A stretch of DNA of 64,000 nt from CAWUKT01 sp963923035. Its GTDB lineage: Bacteria; Bacteroidota; Bacteroidia; J057; JADKCL01. Under the pieces are notes generated by a model, which saw only the letters and a program-made list of their open reading frames with translations, searched no databases and was not told the origin of the DNA. The position numbers were made by a program, and so were the translations under genes. The stretch is taken from NCBI GenBank assembly GCA_963923035.1, contig CAWUKT010000021.1:1-64000 (forward strand), written 5' to 3'. This document shows positions 43,540 to 52,066 of this stretch, in pieces (positions within the stretch are counted from its first letter, which is position 1; the number at the start of each line of letters is the position of its first letter).

Positions 43540-44181
43540 TCAGGGGGCTCCGGCCCCCTTTTTTGTCGCCTGCCATTGGCGTCCCGCCCGGACCACTTCG
43601 TAAATCACCAATGAAGGCACCCAGCTCAGCCAGGCCGCCCAGACATACGCCTCGGGGCTTCGCCATTCCAAATAGTAGGCAAAGACAAAGGCCCACAACC
43701 GCAACAAGATCGCCGACAAGGCCAGTAGATAGCTCCGCTGCATCCACCGGCGGTGCCGGTGCCAATGGCGTCGGCGGGCCTGGTACCAGCCCAGCCCCGT
43801 CGTCAGCAACCACAGCATCCCCAGCAGGTAAAAATTCACCTGGCCCCAGGTCCCCCCAATCGCATGGCGGGCCATGATGAGCCCGCCCGGCGCCGCCAGC
43901 CCCAGTACGAGGACGGCATAGCCCCGCCCCAACCAGCGGTGCCAGGCCCCCCGCCGGTATTCGTACCGGAAAAAGACCTGGAGGCTCCCCCACAGCAGGA
44001 GGAGCGGCGTCGCCGCGATGTGGGCGTACAAGCCGTATTGGAAGATGCCTTCGAAGAATGGCTGCTTTCCCGCGAGGTAGCCGCGGGAAAAGTCCGGTTG
44101 GTAGTAGTCCAACGATTTGACGAAGATGAGCCCGCCGACCGTCAGGACGAAGAGGAAACCGATCCACCTAACCAGCAGCAC
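43540..44181 (-). CDS. DUF2306 membrane protein
   Basis: A 213-residue multi-pass membrane protein of the DUF2306 family, with about six hydrophobic segments. Conserved basic motifs lie in the loops: RRGAWHRWLGRGYAVLV and HRHRRWMQRSYLLALSAILLRLW. Function is unknown; family members resemble cytochrome b561-like bundles with several histidines. The start appears to be a GTG at 44181 and overlaps the end of the upstream WG/YARHG gene by 14 bp. Its last codons form the fabI terminator hairpin on the other strand. Confidence 0.85.
   Translation of the reverse strand: MLLVRWIGFLFVLTVGGLIFVKSLDYYQPDFSRGYLAGKQPFFEGIFQYGLYAHIAATPLLLLWGSLQVFFRYEYRRGAWHRWLGRGYAVLVLGLAAPGGLIMARHAIGGTWGQVNFYLLGMLWLLTTGLGWYQARRRHWHRHRRWMQRSYLLALSAILLRLWAFVFAYYLEWRSPEAYVWAAWLSWVPSLVIYEVVRAGRQWQATKKGAGAP
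43543..43564 (+). terminator. fabI terminator inside the 3' end of an opposing gene
   Basis: GGGGGC-TCCG-GCCCCC followed by six T, 24 bp past the fabI stop. On the minus strand the same bases encode the last residues (KKGAGAP) of the DUF2306 protein. Confidence 0.92.
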
Positions 44182-45754
44182 TTTCCAATTTGGTTCGAGG
44201 TTGAGGATAATTCTCCGGGTGAGCTTGCATATCAGCCTTGGTTTTAAGGAGCAGGTCTATATTGTGGCGGTCAATCTCAGTTAATTGATCGTCAACATTA
44301 TCAAAGCGAGGTTGATACCATTTCTTTTTCCCAAAATAGTCCTGCCACTCTTTACCCTTGAAACGATAACCATAACTGGCAAAAATCTCGTTGCGCATGA
44401 TGTCCAAATCCCTGATTGTGAGGTGGGAACCGGCCAGGTAATAAATCCATGTGTAATCATTCTCTAGGTTTGGACTTGGGTCAAGCCAACAAACTTTGAA
44501 GTAACTGGAATCCATTTTGACAAACTCTGTAGAGGGAAAGGATCGTTTTGAGTTCAATTTCTTGGGAGATCCGGATCGATCTAATTGGTAATACTCAAAC
44601 CAGCCCATGGTTTCGTGATAAGATTGTTCTGCCGTACCCTGTACCTCAAGAAGCTGCGGAGTTTTGAAGGAATACAGTGGGCGGGGAGAGGTGCATTCAC
44701 AGGGAGGATCGCTAAATCCTCGGAAATCATGGTACTCGTAAGCGTTTATTTCAATTCGGTCCACAACTTGGTTATCTGGCCGCATCAGAACCAACTCGTA
44801 GGATGTAAATTCAAATGGATCATCTCTGACTCCAATTCCTTCTTCGTAAAATGCTGCGAAAACGGAAGAAAAGTTCTCATTGATTTGTTGAGCTTCCGCG
44901 ATATAATGCTTGGAGTAATAGGGGAAGTCACCGTAATCGGAGTTGGCGGGCCCCAAGTAAATGTATTCCGGCCAAGTCGCCAGAATCAATTTCCATGAAG
45001 GAGGGAGTACTACAGAGCCGAGTTCATATTCTGTTTGGTCTGCGGTAAATTCTTGATAACTGAGATGGATCGGTATGGAGTCGGTAATAGGGAAAAAAGC
45101 AGGGTCTCGGGTGGAAAAAATATTGGCGTAGGTGGGAAAATCTTCGGGTTCAGTGACTTTACTTGATCCAGAGGGGGAAATATAGAAAAAGTCCTCATCC
45201 TGCTGCCCAATCGCCACATAGTTGCCCTCTACGAAGGGATAAATCACATCGTAAGTACAGGGAATCAGACCGCCGGTAGCATAATTCCACAGACCTCTTT
45301 TTCCTTTCTTCTCCACCTCGATGTATCCCGGTGTCGTCCCATCGGGCTGGTACAGCTTGGTGTACTCCGCTGGGAGCAGTTCCTGCCCCTCCGAATCCAC
45401 AATGCCATACTTTCCATTGACCTTGTTGAACTTGAGTTCTCTATTGTAGGTCTGGACCCCATTGTTTACATAGTACAGCCGCCGATCATCCACTTCCACA
45501 TAGAAAGGCGCTTGATTGTACAGGCTATCTAGTAATTCTAACTCGACTACCAACTCTGGACGATACCGATGATACTGTTTCGGAGCGTACGACTCTGTTA
45601 CCAGCTCCGGGGCCTGACTGGGAGCCGACATCTCTTCGGCGGGCTCTTTTTCCTTGGTTTCGAACTGTTTTGCGGCTGAAGAATTCGTTTCCGAGCCACA
45701 CCCCGAAACCATCCATATCATTCCCAGGGTCAATAGACCCAGCAAGCGTTTCAT
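44168..45754 (-). CDS. WG-repeat/YARHG-domain lipoprotein, paralogue 1
   Basis: A 528-residue lipoprotein: signal peptide with lipobox MVSGCGS (C19). Then comes a low-complexity linker and a WG-repeat-like part (KFNKVNGKYGIVDSEGQELLPAEYTKLY, KKGKRGLWNYATGGLIPCTYDVIYPF). After a long unassigned central part, a C-terminal YARHG domain follows: HLTIRDLDIMRNEIFASYGYRFKGKEWQDYFGKKKWYQP...LTEIDRHNIDLLLKTK, with the family's Y-A-R-H-G varied to F-A-S-Y-G. YARHG domains occur on extracellular bacterial proteins and may bind cell-wall or surface ligands. The base composition is AT-richer than the paralogue 98 bp upstream. Confidence 0.85.
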   Translation of the reverse strand: MKRLLGLLTLGMIWMVSGCGSETNSSAAKQFETKEKEPAEEMSAPSQAPELVTESYAPKQYHRYRPELVVELELLDSLYNQAPFYVEVDDRRLYYVNNGVQTYNRELKFNKVNGKYGIVDSEGQELLPAEYTKLYQPDGTTPGYIEVEKKGKRGLWNYATGGLIPCTYDVIYPFVEGNYVAIGQQDEDFFYISPSGSSKVTEPEDFPTYANIFSTRDPAFFPITDSIPIHLSYQEFTADQTEYELGSVVLPPSWKLILATWPEYIYLGPANSDYGDFPYYSKHYIAEAQQINENFSSVFAAFYEEGIGVRDDPFEFTSYELVLMRPDNQVVDRIEINAYEYHDFRGFSDPPCECTSPRPLYSFKTPQLLEVQGTAEQSYHETMGWFEYYQLDRSGSPKKLNSKRSFPSTEFVKMDSSYFKVCWLDPSPNLENDYTWIYYLAGSHLTIRDLDIMRNEIFASYGYRFKGKEWQDYFGKKKWYQPRFDNVDDQLTEIDRHNIDLLLKTKADMQAHPENYPQPRTKLESAAG

Positions 45755-45851
45755 ATTCCCATTTTTTGGTCCAAATCAATCGATATTTTAAGATACCGAT
45801 TTTTCTCGCCGTATGCAGCCGCCCCGGCCAGAAATTGGCACGTCCTCCCCA

Positions 45852-47417
45852 TCACCCCGCCGGATAGTACCACGTCCGGCTCGGCTGCGAGTACTGCTCC
45901 GGATTCTCCTCCATGTCCGCCTTGGTCTCGAGGATCTGGTCGATATTGTACTTGTCCTGCTCCGTCAACTGGTCGTCCACATTGTCCGAGGTGGGCGTAT
46001 ACCAGTCCTTTTCCCCGAAGTACTGCTGCCATTTCTCGCTCTGGAAGCGGTAGCCGTACAGGGCAAAGATCTCATTCCGCATGATGTCGAGGTCTTCAAT
46101 CGTCAGGTGATTGGCCGTTAGGTAATTGCCATCGTTCTCTCCCTCGTAGCTGTCGGGGTCATTCGGTTCGACCGGGTCGCCCCAGCAGACTTGGAAGTGG
46201 CGGGGTTCCAGCCGGGTGAAGTGGGCCTGGTGGAAGGCGGCATCGCTCTCCATCTGGACAATGGCGCCGGACTTGGAGATGCGGTAATAGCTGAAGCGGG
46301 TCATGCTTGAGTGAACTTCGTCGGAATACACGATATTTTCCACCTCCACCACATTGTTGGAGAGGGCCCGGTAACGGAAATTGTCCCGGCAGACCGGCAG
46401 GTGATGCACGTCGACATTCTCCCGGAGCCGGACGGAGTCAATGCGTTGGTTGGCGGCGTCCAGGGTCACGAGCGTATTGGACTGGTTGAAATAGCCGCGG
46501 GCATCGACCCCCTCGTCGATGAAACTGGTCAGGAAAGTCGAGATTCCATTGTCCTTGGTCGCCAACAATTCCGCTTCCCCCTGCACCCGGGTCTTGCTCA
46601 TCTCCCCATCCGAATTGTTGATGATCTCCGGGAGGTAGCTGAGGGGCTGAAGGTAGGAGGGAAGGACGTAGAACAAATCAAAGGAGCCGAAAAAGCCGGG
46701 ATCCCCCTCGGAATCGTGGTAGCTGTAGAAGAGGGCGCCACTGGTGCCGTCGAGGTAATCAAAGGACAGGTCGGCGACTAAATCGGCGTAGCTGGGCGGG
46801 GTGCTGCCCTCGGGCAGCGCCGATTCCGAACCATCCGCTTGGATGGTGACGAGCCGCGGGCCTTTCTGCCCAATCGCAATGCCACCACCCTGGCCGGCTG
46901 GGAAAATCAGGTCGTATTCCGGGGGAATGAGCGCATGTGTGGAATAATTGAACAGGCCGCGTTTCCCATTCTGCTCCACCTCGATATAGCCCTTGGCCGT
47001 CGCATCGGCATTGTAAATCTTGTCAAACTCCAATGGCAGGACCGCATTCCCCTCCGCCGTCGCCAATCCGTAGCGGATCCCCTCCTGCACCAGCATCTCG
47101 CCCCACTTGAGGGCCCACTTGTCTTCGGTGACGAGGAAAAGCATGGGGTCGGTATGCTCAATGAAAAAGGGGGCGAGGCCAAATTTTTCTTCCAGGGCCT
47201 GAAGGGTCGGGACCAGGTCCTTGCGGTGAACCAACGAGTAGTCAGGTGAAAAGCCCTCGCCGGGCTCACTGGGAGGCGTGTTCCGGACCACAGGGGCCGG
47301 AGCAGCTTCTTCCGATGTCTCGGAGGTCGGCGCTTCCGCGCCCGAGTTGTCCCCGCCACCACAAGCGAACAGCCCCAGGGCGAGGAGAGAAAGAAGGAAA
47401 AGGGTGGAGTATCTCAT
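45852..47417 (-). CDS. WG-repeat/YARHG-domain lipoprotein, paralogue 2
   Basis: A 521-residue lipoprotein with the same order as its downstream neighbour: lipobox LGLFACGGG (C19), Ala/Glu/Pro linker, WG-like repeats (WALKWGEMLVQEGIRYGLATAEGNAVLPLEFDKIY; NGKRGLFNYSTHALIPPEYDLIFP), a long central part, and a YARHG domain (LTIEDLDIMRNEIFALYGYRFQSEKWQQYFGEKDWYTP...LTEQDKYNIDQILETKADMEENPEQY). The start at MRYSTLFLL was chosen so the signal peptide comes first. It clearly arose by duplication with the 44168-45754 gene, though the two have drifted in composition, this copy being GC-rich. Confidence 0.86.
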   Translation of the reverse strand: MRYSTLFLLSLLALGLFACGGGDNSGAEAPTSETSEEAAPAPVVRNTPPSEPGEGFSPDYSLVHRKDLVPTLQALEEKFGLAPFFIEHTDPMLFLVTEDKWALKWGEMLVQEGIRYGLATAEGNAVLPLEFDKIYNADATAKGYIEVEQNGKRGLFNYSTHALIPPEYDLIFPAGQGGGIAIGQKGPRLVTIQADGSESALPEGSTPPSYADLVADLSFDYLDGTSGALFYSYHDSEGDPGFFGSFDLFYVLPSYLQPLSYLPEIINNSDGEMSKTRVQGEAELLATKDNGISTFLTSFIDEGVDARGYFNQSNTLVTLDAANQRIDSVRLRENVDVHHLPVCRDNFRYRALSNNVVEVENIVYSDEVHSSMTRFSYYRISKSGAIVQMESDAAFHQAHFTRLEPRHFQVCWGDPVEPNDPDSYEGENDGNYLTANHLTIEDLDIMRNEIFALYGYRFQSEKWQQYFGEKDWYTPTSDNVDDQLTEQDKYNIDQILETKADMEENPEQYSQPSRTWYYPAG

Positions 47418-47511
47418 GTTGCATGTTGTTAGTCGATGCAAAATAAGCATTTCGAGGTACAAAGTTGAGGGGCAGGATAAATCAACTGTCCGGTAGAGAA
47501 GCTGTTTTTCC

Positions 47512-47519
47512 TATCTTAC
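47512..47519 (+). promoter_or_regulatory. Promoter -7 box for the HTTM gene, leaderless-type
   Basis: TATCTTAC ends 3 bases before the GTG at 47523. Its place matches the other leaderless-type promoters in the window and supports the GTG start. Confidence 0.45.
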
Positions 47520-47522
47520 ACC

Positions 47523-49298
47523 GTGCCCTCCCTCGCTGCCATCTGGAACCAGGTCCCCATCCGGCCCGCTCACGCGGCCGCCGACTTCACGGCGTGGCAC
47601 CGCCTCCTGCGTCGGCACGGCATCCTCTTCGGCGGCCTCGCCGCCGTCTTCATCCTCGCCTACTTTGGCCTCGAAGCCTACCTCGGCGAAGGGCCTCACT
47701 TCCTTTACCGCCAGCGCCAACTGTCCCACCTCTTCCTTGGCCTCGTGGGCCTGCAACTCGCGCACCTGATCCTGCTGAATGGGGCGACCTTCCGCAGCGT
47801 AGTCGCGGCCTTCCTCTACCGGCCGACTTCTCCCTACAACCTCGCCCTGATGCGGGCGGGCGTCATGTTGCTGCTGGCGGGGCACCTCGCCTTCTATGTA
47901 CACGGCGGCCAGGGCCAGATGGCCTCATTGCCCGCCGAGGCGCGCCAACCCTTGCCCTTCATCGGTTGGCTCATCGACCTGCTGCCCATTTCCCAGGGCC
48001 TCTACGACGGACTCCTCTGGACCACCGTGGGCACTTGCCTCCTGGCTGGGTTCGGGCTGTTCACCCGCTATACCCTGCCGCTTTCGGCCGTTCTGTTGCT
48101 CTATGTCCTCGGCGTGCCCCAGTTCTACGGCAAGATCTACCACTACCACATGATGGTCTGGGTACCCATTTACCTGGCCTTTTCGCCCTGCGCGGAAGTC
48201 TTCTCGGTGGATGCGTGGAGGAGAAAGCACAAAGGGCCGGTCCCGGCGCCCCACGCGCGCTATGGGGTGGCCATGAAACTGGTCTTTTTGCAAATTGGGG
48301 TGCTCTATTTCAGTTCGGCGGTGGGGAAATTGTGGGATGCGGGCTGGACCTGGGCGCTCAGCGACAACATCGTGAACCTGATGCGGCTGGAATGGCTGGA
48401 GCAATACGCCGAAGTCCCCGTCCTGCGCATGGACCGGTTTCCCTGGCTCTGTCGCCTGGCCGGGACGATGGTGATCCTGTTTGAACTGGCCTATATTTTC
48501 CTCATCCTCACCCCCCGCACCCGCGTCACCACGGCCCTCTCCGCCATTGGGTTCCACCTCTCCAATGCCTATTTCCTCTCGATTGATTTTGCCTTCCTCC
48601 AATACATGAACGGCTACCACTTCGATTGGCAGGGGCTGTACCAAAGGCTGAAAACCCGGTTGACCTCCCCGGCCGGATTCGTCGGTACCGCCTTGATCCT
48701 GTGTGCGCTCCTGGCCGTTTGGCAGGTCATTTTGGGCCTGGCCTTATTTGTCCTGTTGATCAACCGACGCTTTTTGACCCGCCATTCCTCCTCCGCCAAG
48801 ACAGCTCCCGGCCCAATTCCCCGCTGGGTCATGCGGGTGGGGACGGTCCTGTTGCTCATCAACCTCGGCTTCGGGCTTACCCAGACGAGTTCCTGGCCCT
48901 TTTCCGCGTATCCGTCCTATTCGTTTGTGCGGCCGGCGGAGGTCAGCTATATCGGGTTTGTGCCGGTGGATGGGCGGGGAGCAAAAATGGACCCGGATGC
49001 CCTGGGCCAGGCCGCGGGCTTTCGGAAAGAGGCCATTCTGCCGCTGGCCGAACGCGGGGCCTACCTGTACCGCGAAGGGCAACAGACTGAATTCATGGAG
49101 CATACGCTGAACTATTGGTTGCGGTACATGGAATTGGTGCCGGCCCTGAAGGAGGCGGAGTCGGTCGGGGTGCAATACGAATTGTGGAGTACGGACCCGG
49201 ATCGGCTGAAAGCGCCGGTGGAGGTGGAGGAAGCGGGGAAATTGACGCGGCAGGGGGGCAAATGGACGTGGAATCGCCCGCCGGATTTATTACCTTGA
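47523..49298 (+). CDS. HTTM-domain membrane protein (gamma-carboxylase-like)
   Basis: A 591-residue integral membrane protein of the HTTM family, related to vitamin-K-dependent gamma-carboxylase. It has about ten hydrophobic segments. Family-like features are YNLALMRAGVMLLLAGH, the histidine-rich loop YGKIYHYHMMVWVPIYLAFSPC, MKLVFLQIGVLYFSSAVGKLWDAGWTW, and the C-terminal soluble domain from about residue 460. Most bacterial HTTM proteins have no defined substrate. The start is GTG. The radical SAM gene begins 3 bp after its stop, so the two are co-expressed. Confidence 0.88.
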   Translation: MPSLAAIWNQVPIRPAHAAADFTAWHRLLRRHGILFGGLAAVFILAYFGLEAYLGEGPHFLYRQRQLSHLFLGLVGLQLAHLILLNGATFRSVVAAFLYRPTSPYNLALMRAGVMLLLAGHLAFYVHGGQGQMASLPAEARQPLPFIGWLIDLLPISQGLYDGLLWTTVGTCLLAGFGLFTRYTLPLSAVLLLYVLGVPQFYGKIYHYHMMVWVPIYLAFSPCAEVFSVDAWRRKHKGPVPAPHARYGVAMKLVFLQIGVLYFSSAVGKLWDAGWTWALSDNIVNLMRLEWLEQYAEVPVLRMDRFPWLCRLAGTMVILFELAYIFLILTPRTRVTTALSAIGFHLSNAYFLSIDFAFLQYMNGYHFDWQGLYQRLKTRLTSPAGFVGTALILCALLAVWQVILGLALFVLLINRRFLTRHSSSAKTAPGPIPRWVMRVGTVLLLINLGFGLTQTSSWPFSAYPSYSFVRPAEVSYIGFVPVDGRGAKMDPDALGQAAGFRKEAILPLAERGAYLYREGQQTEFMEHTLNYWLRYMELVPALKEAESVGVQYELWSTDPDRLKAPVEVEEAGKLTRQGGKWTWNRPPDLLP

Positions 49299-49301
49299 GG
49301 C

Positions 49302-50657
49302 ATGGATTGGCAGCTGACCCGGAAGGAGATCAAGGCGTACAACAAGAAACGGCCGCGCAAAGCCCGGAAATCGATTTGCCATGCCCCGGCCCGGAGCCTC
49401 TACTTCGGGAAACGGGGCGAGATCATGGTCTGCTGCACCAACCGCAGCCACCTCGCCGGTCGCTATCCCGAGATGTCCATCCGCGAATGCTGGGAAAGCG
49501 CCCAGGTCATGAAGATCCGCGAGGCGCTCAAGACCGGGGACATGTCGAACGGCTGCCAAATCTGCTACCACATCGTCCGCAGCGGGAATTACCAGAACAT
49601 GATGGGGCGCATCTACGACCGCATCCCCGCCAACCGCAACGGCTACCCAACCCGGTTCGACTTTGAGCTCACGAATACCTGCAACCTCGAATGCGTGATG
49701 TGCCGGGGCGAGCTGTCCTCGTCCATCCGACGCAACCGGGACCAATTGCCCGCCATTCCATCCCCCTACGACGACGCATTCCTCCGCCAACTGGAAGAGT
49801 TCATCCCCCACCTCTCCGAGTCCTACTTCGCGGGCGGTGAACCCTTCCTCATCAAGCAATACCTCGAGATCTGGGACCGCATGGCCGTCCTCAACCCCGG
49901 CCATCACCTCTCCGTCCAGACCAATGCCACCATCCTCACCGACCGCATTCGGAAGATCCTCGACAAATTGCCCATGAGCATCGCGGTGTCCATCGATTCG
50001 GTCCAGGCGGAGCGACTGGAGTCCATCCGCGTGAACGCCAAGTGGGATACCGTGCTCGGCCATATCCATGAATTCAAGGCCTATTGCGACCGGGTCGGGA
50101 CGCAATTGACCATTTCCTATACCCCGATGACCCTGAATTGGATGGAGCTGCCGGACGCCATTGAGTTCTGCAACCGCCTCGGCATCGACATCTATTTCAA
50201 CCATTTGTCCTACCCCCGCCACCTCGCGTTCAATTCCCTGAAGGCGAAAAAGCTGCGGGAGATTTCGGCGTTCCTCCACCGCTACGATCCCCCGGCCCAA
50301 TGGCTGGCCAACCGGAAGTCCTACCTGGATTTGGTGGCGCAGATCGACTATTGGTTGCGGGAGGCGGAGGAAAAGGAACGGGCAGGGGTGACGCCGACCG
50401 GCCTCCGGGACGACCAATGGTTCGACGCGCTGGAACGGTACCTGCACAAGGAGCATGGGGCCGGGAAGGCGGATGCACTGTTTCACGAGATCGAAGGCTC
50501 GATTCTGGGCATTCTGGAATCCTTGCCGGGGGACAGCAGCCGGGACCGGCTCTGGGAGCATCTGGGGACGGTGGGTTTCCCGTCTATGGTGGCCTTCGTG
50601 CCGGGCAAATCACAGGCGGAGTTGCAGGCGGCCTTGCGGACGGCGGTTCAACTTTAG
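49302..50657 (+). CDS. Radical SAM protein with N-terminal cysteine-rich (SPASM/twitch-like) region
   Basis: A 451-residue radical SAM enzyme. The [4Fe-4S]-SAM motif is C127-NLE-C131-VM-C134 in FELTNTCNLECVMC, followed by the SAM-binding YFAGGEPFLIKQY and VSIDSVQAERLESIR. Unusually, additional cysteines precede the core (C26, C44/C45, C85, C88 in SICHAPA, MVCCTNRS and NGCQICY). Their setting (CxAPxxSLYFxxxGxxxxCC...GCQxC) resembles a SPASM or twitch auxiliary-cluster region placed at the N-terminus. Such proteins modify peptides or carry out other radical chemistry; no precursor peptide was found. It is coupled to the HTTM gene. Confidence 0.88.
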   Translation: MDWQLTRKEIKAYNKKRPRKARKSICHAPARSLYFGKRGEIMVCCTNRSHLAGRYPEMSIRECWESAQVMKIREALKTGDMSNGCQICYHIVRSGNYQNMMGRIYDRIPANRNGYPTRFDFELTNTCNLECVMCRGELSSSIRRNRDQLPAIPSPYDDAFLRQLEEFIPHLSESYFAGGEPFLIKQYLEIWDRMAVLNPGHHLSVQTNATILTDRIRKILDKLPMSIAVSIDSVQAERLESIRVNAKWDTVLGHIHEFKAYCDRVGTQLTISYTPMTLNWMELPDAIEFCNRLGIDIYFNHLSYPRHLAFNSLKAKKLREISAFLHRYDPPAQWLANRKSYLDLVAQIDYWLREAEEKERAGVTPTGLRDDQWFDALERYLHKEHGAGKADALFHEIEGSILGILESLPGDSSRDRLWEHLGTVGFPSMVAFVPGKSQAELQAALRTAVQL

Positions 50658-50667
50658 CTACGGGGAG

Positions 50668-50745
50668 AATGTGCCAATGTGCAAATTTTTCAATGTGCCA
50701 ATTGGGGGAAATGGGTGAATGTGGACGTGAATTGATGTGCCAATG
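50668..50745. repeat. AATGTGCCAAT-type short repeats
   Basis: The element AATGTG[CG]C or a close variant starts at 50668, 50692, 50718 and about 50734, irregularly spaced, directly after the radical SAM gene. From memory, similar AATGTGCCAAT arrays occur between genes in other Bacteroidota genomes. It is distinct from the 21-bp arrays. Confidence 0.6.
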
Positions 50746-50812
50746 AAGGTATTGGCGAGGTGGGAAGCTGGCGCTTGATTGACTGACAAACCGAAACCAT
50801 TCTACTTGGGAC

Positions 50813-51832
50813 TTATTTTGATTGGAGCCACTGGAGGGCTTGTTGGAGGCATTGGTCGTCGTCGCTGAGGGGAGTGGGGACAAAGGGGCATTCGACGTCG
50901 ACGGGGACGTACTGGTTGTAAATGGTGCCGTTGCGGTCCTGGTAATAGCTGACGGAGATGGTCATGGCGGTCGTCTCGTCGATGACATGCCAGTCGGTGA
51001 CGGTAACCAGGCCCTGGGTTTTCTCTCCGAAGAATCGGGTATCGGGGCGGTCTTTCAGGATCACGGCAATGGCCTCGCCGGAACTGGCCGTGTACAGGCT
51101 CGTCAGAACCGCAATCTTGGGTTGGCCTTTGGCCCGGCATTTTTCTTCCAGCCCCACCGTATAGTCATCGTAGTAGAAATCTGCGTCTTCGTATCGCCAC
51201 ACTGCATTTTCCTCCGGGGTCAATCCCGCCGCGCCGCCCACCGGTCCATCCCCCAGCAGCGCCGCAATGCCTTCCGCCATCGGGAACATGTTTCCGCCCC
51301 CATTGTACCGCAGATCGATCACCCACTCTTTTGCCCCCGCCTCCACCAAACGACAGACCTCCTCCTGGATGTCCCGCGTCATCTGTTCATTGTCCCCCAT
51401 TGGCAGGCCCACAATCCGAACATAGCCCACCCGGTCCTCCAATAGGGTGGCGCGGAAAGGATAGACCTGTCCCATCTGAACGTCGCGGAAAATCTCCCCG
51501 TCCAGGTTCGCCAGATGGGGTTTTGTATCAGGGGAGGAGTAGTGGGCGAGGATTTGGCCGTTGTGGATGATCCGGCCGTGGCCATCGCCGAGGGCCCCCA
51601 ACAGGTAAATCAATCCCGGCCGGAGTTCTTCCACGGTGGTGGCTTTGGCCACCATGCCCCGCATCAACTCTTTTTGAAGCGGCCAGTCGACCACCTTTTC
51701 GCGGTACATGGAGGCTTCTTCGGCGTGGGCCACGATCTGGTCAAATACCTCCTGGGGAGACAATTTCTCCTGACCAAACAGTTGGGCGGAGTGGAGGGTG
51801 AGCAGGAGGAACAACAGGGCGTACAATTTCAT
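50813..51832 (-). CDS. S41-family peptidase
   Basis: A 339-residue exported peptidase of the C-terminal processing (tail-specific) S41 group. Signal peptide MKLYALLFLLLTLHSAQLFG (cut near residue 20). An N-terminal helical part leads to LLGALGDGHGRI. The core has EWVIDLRYNGGGNMFPMAEGIA and the nucleophile in LTSLYTASSGEAIAVILKD (S251), followed by FFGEKTQG. No PDZ domain is obvious between them. The start was moved 80 codons in from the longest frame so the signal peptide is first. It is divergent from the FISUMP gene. Confidence 0.9.
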   Translation of the reverse strand: MKLYALLFLLLTLHSAQLFGQEKLSPQEVFDQIVAHAEEASMYREKVVDWPLQKELMRGMVAKATTVEELRPGLIYLLGALGDGHGRIIHNGQILAHYSSPDTKPHLANLDGEIFRDVQMGQVYPFRATLLEDRVGYVRIVGLPMGDNEQMTRDIQEEVCRLVEAGAKEWVIDLRYNGGGNMFPMAEGIAALLGDGPVGGAAGLTPEENAVWRYEDADFYYDDYTVGLEEKCRAKGQPKIAVLTSLYTASSGEAIAVILKDRPDTRFFGEKTQGLVTVTDWHVIDETTAMTISVSYYQDRNGTIYNQYVPVDVECPFVPTPLSDDDQCLQQALQWLQSK

Positions 51833-52066
51833 CGTCGGGGGTATTGGGAATGTCTGGACCGCTGACCTACTCCGGCGGTTCCGGTCATGGGAAAGCCGCT
51901 GGGGGCAGGTGCTGGCGGGTGGGGGACGGTATCTTTGGGGCTGTGCGTCGGGCAGTGAGTAGTCATCTCGAGGGAGGAAGATACGGAGGAAAATTGAATT
52001 GGTCTGTACCGGAAAAGGAGGAGCGGGGGAAGGGAAATGGGGGAGAAATTGTTTTATTGAAGGCCT

